Below are positions 63,641 through 64,000 of a stretch of DNA of 64,000 nucleotides, one piece after another. The DNA lies in NCBI RefSeq assembly GCF_009725235.1, contig NZ_WJFC01000020.1, positions 39,290-103,289 on the forward strand. Reading direction: 5' to 3'. How positions within the stretch are numbered: position 1 is the first letter of the stretch; every line of letters begins with the position of its first letter. The notes under the pieces were generated by a model. The model did not search any database. It had not been told where the DNA came from and saw only the letters and a program-made list of their open reading frames with translations. Both the position numbers and the translations under genes were made by a program. The DNA comes from Scytonema sp. UIC 10036. Its GTDB lineage: Bacteria > Cyanobacteriota > Cyanobacteriia > Cyanobacteriales > Nostocaceae.

Positions 63641-63991
63641 ATGTCGGGAACTCATTTAACACTGAATCTAGTTGAAGGTTCTGTTTCTTTTAGTTTTTCA
63701 CCTGAAGCCGCACGCGAACTTAAGTCAACCCTTGACCAGTTGATGCACAGCCTGAAAGCAGTGTCTGCTAAAACTGCGTCTGGTAGTGGTAAACCTACAC
63801 CACAATCTCCTATGGAATATCGATATACAGGAGAAGTGTTTCTAGAAATTTTTTGTAATCCTAATATTTGGCCCACTCCCTTCGCTGCTAAAGTTTTGTT
63901 AACGATCCGTGACCTTAATATTCGCTTAACAACAGAAGCTGAACTAACCCGAGTTATCGAGGATGTTAATCAGTATTTAGAGAGGGGGTAG
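63641..63991 (+). CDS. Small conserved cyanobacterial protein, unknown function
   Basis: 116 residues: LTLNLVEGSVSFSFSPEAARELKSTLDQLMHSLKAVS, a Ser/Thr/Pro linker, then EYRYTGEVFLEIFCNPNIWPTPFAAKVLLTIRDLNIRLTTEAELTRVIEDVNQYLERG. No catalytic motif. The stop and last codons belong to a GGGGGTA repeat that runs to the right edge of the window. Confidence 0.65.
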   Translation: MSGTHLTLNLVEGSVSFSFSPEAARELKSTLDQLMHSLKAVSAKTASGSGKPTPQSPMEYRYTGEVFLEIFCNPNIWPTPFAAKVLLTIRDLNIRLTTEAELTRVIEDVNQYLERG

Positions 63992-64000
63992 GGGGTAGGG

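Overview
The window looks like chromosomal DNA of a filamentous, probably heterocyst-forming cyanobacterium (order Nostocales). Grounds: many HIP1 octamers (GCGATCGC); many intergenic heptanucleotide tandem repeats (STRRs such as GTTAGTG, ATGGCTA, ACCAGTG), typical of Nostoc/Calothrix-type genomes; and cyanobacterial markers such as CP12, two OCP N-domain homologues (helical carotenoid proteins), a Cph1-type phytochrome with its RcpA regulator, and cbiD next to guaA. No rRNA, tRNA or CRISPR array was seen.

Layout. 0-8.3 kb: end of a Q/N-repeat protein, L,D-transpeptidase, alpha/beta hydrolase, a divergent GNAT/MarR pair with two palindromic operators, aroE, a DOPA-dioxygenase-like gene, and an orphan IS607-type recombinase beside a truncated toxin-like gene. 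8.4-13.7 kb: di-haem cytochrome, two helical carotenoid proteins, an acidic stress-type protein. 14.7-26.0 kb: a same-strand series that reads as a stress/detoxification set (DUF2267, DJ-1/PfpI fused to a ferritin-like bundle, SRPBCC membrane protein, two paralogous zinc alcohol dehydrogenases around a secreted repeat protein, Tat-exported oxidoreductase, cupin, then lipase and manganese catalase). Almost every gap there is filled by a different STRR array. 26.5-39.2 kb: accessory region with a duplicated DUF3102-like gene family, secreted and RTX-type proteins, a truncated photoreceptor-like sensor, WD40, VapBC-like and Uma2 relics. 39.6-48.1 kb: ppsA, a protein-mannosyltransferase, the phytochrome-RcpA pair and a receiver-kinase. 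48.1-54.1 kb: gene graveyard with HlyD and ABC fragments, duplicated nuclease-like genes and one apparently intact Tse2-like toxin/partner pair. 54.1-64 kb: housekeeping genes (trmB, phosphoesterase, FIST protein, CP12, cbiD, guaA, CDF transporter).

The most interesting points are the stress cluster with its PfpI-bundle fusion; the Tse2-like toxin with a helical-repeat partner inside wreckage of a type I secretion system, whose promoter and start are copied 2.6 kb away; the 1.08-kb tandem duplication of a DUF3102-like gene; the paired MarR operators; and the repeated supply of protein C-termini and stop codons by intergenic STRRs. All family assignments come from reading the sequence by eye, without database searches.
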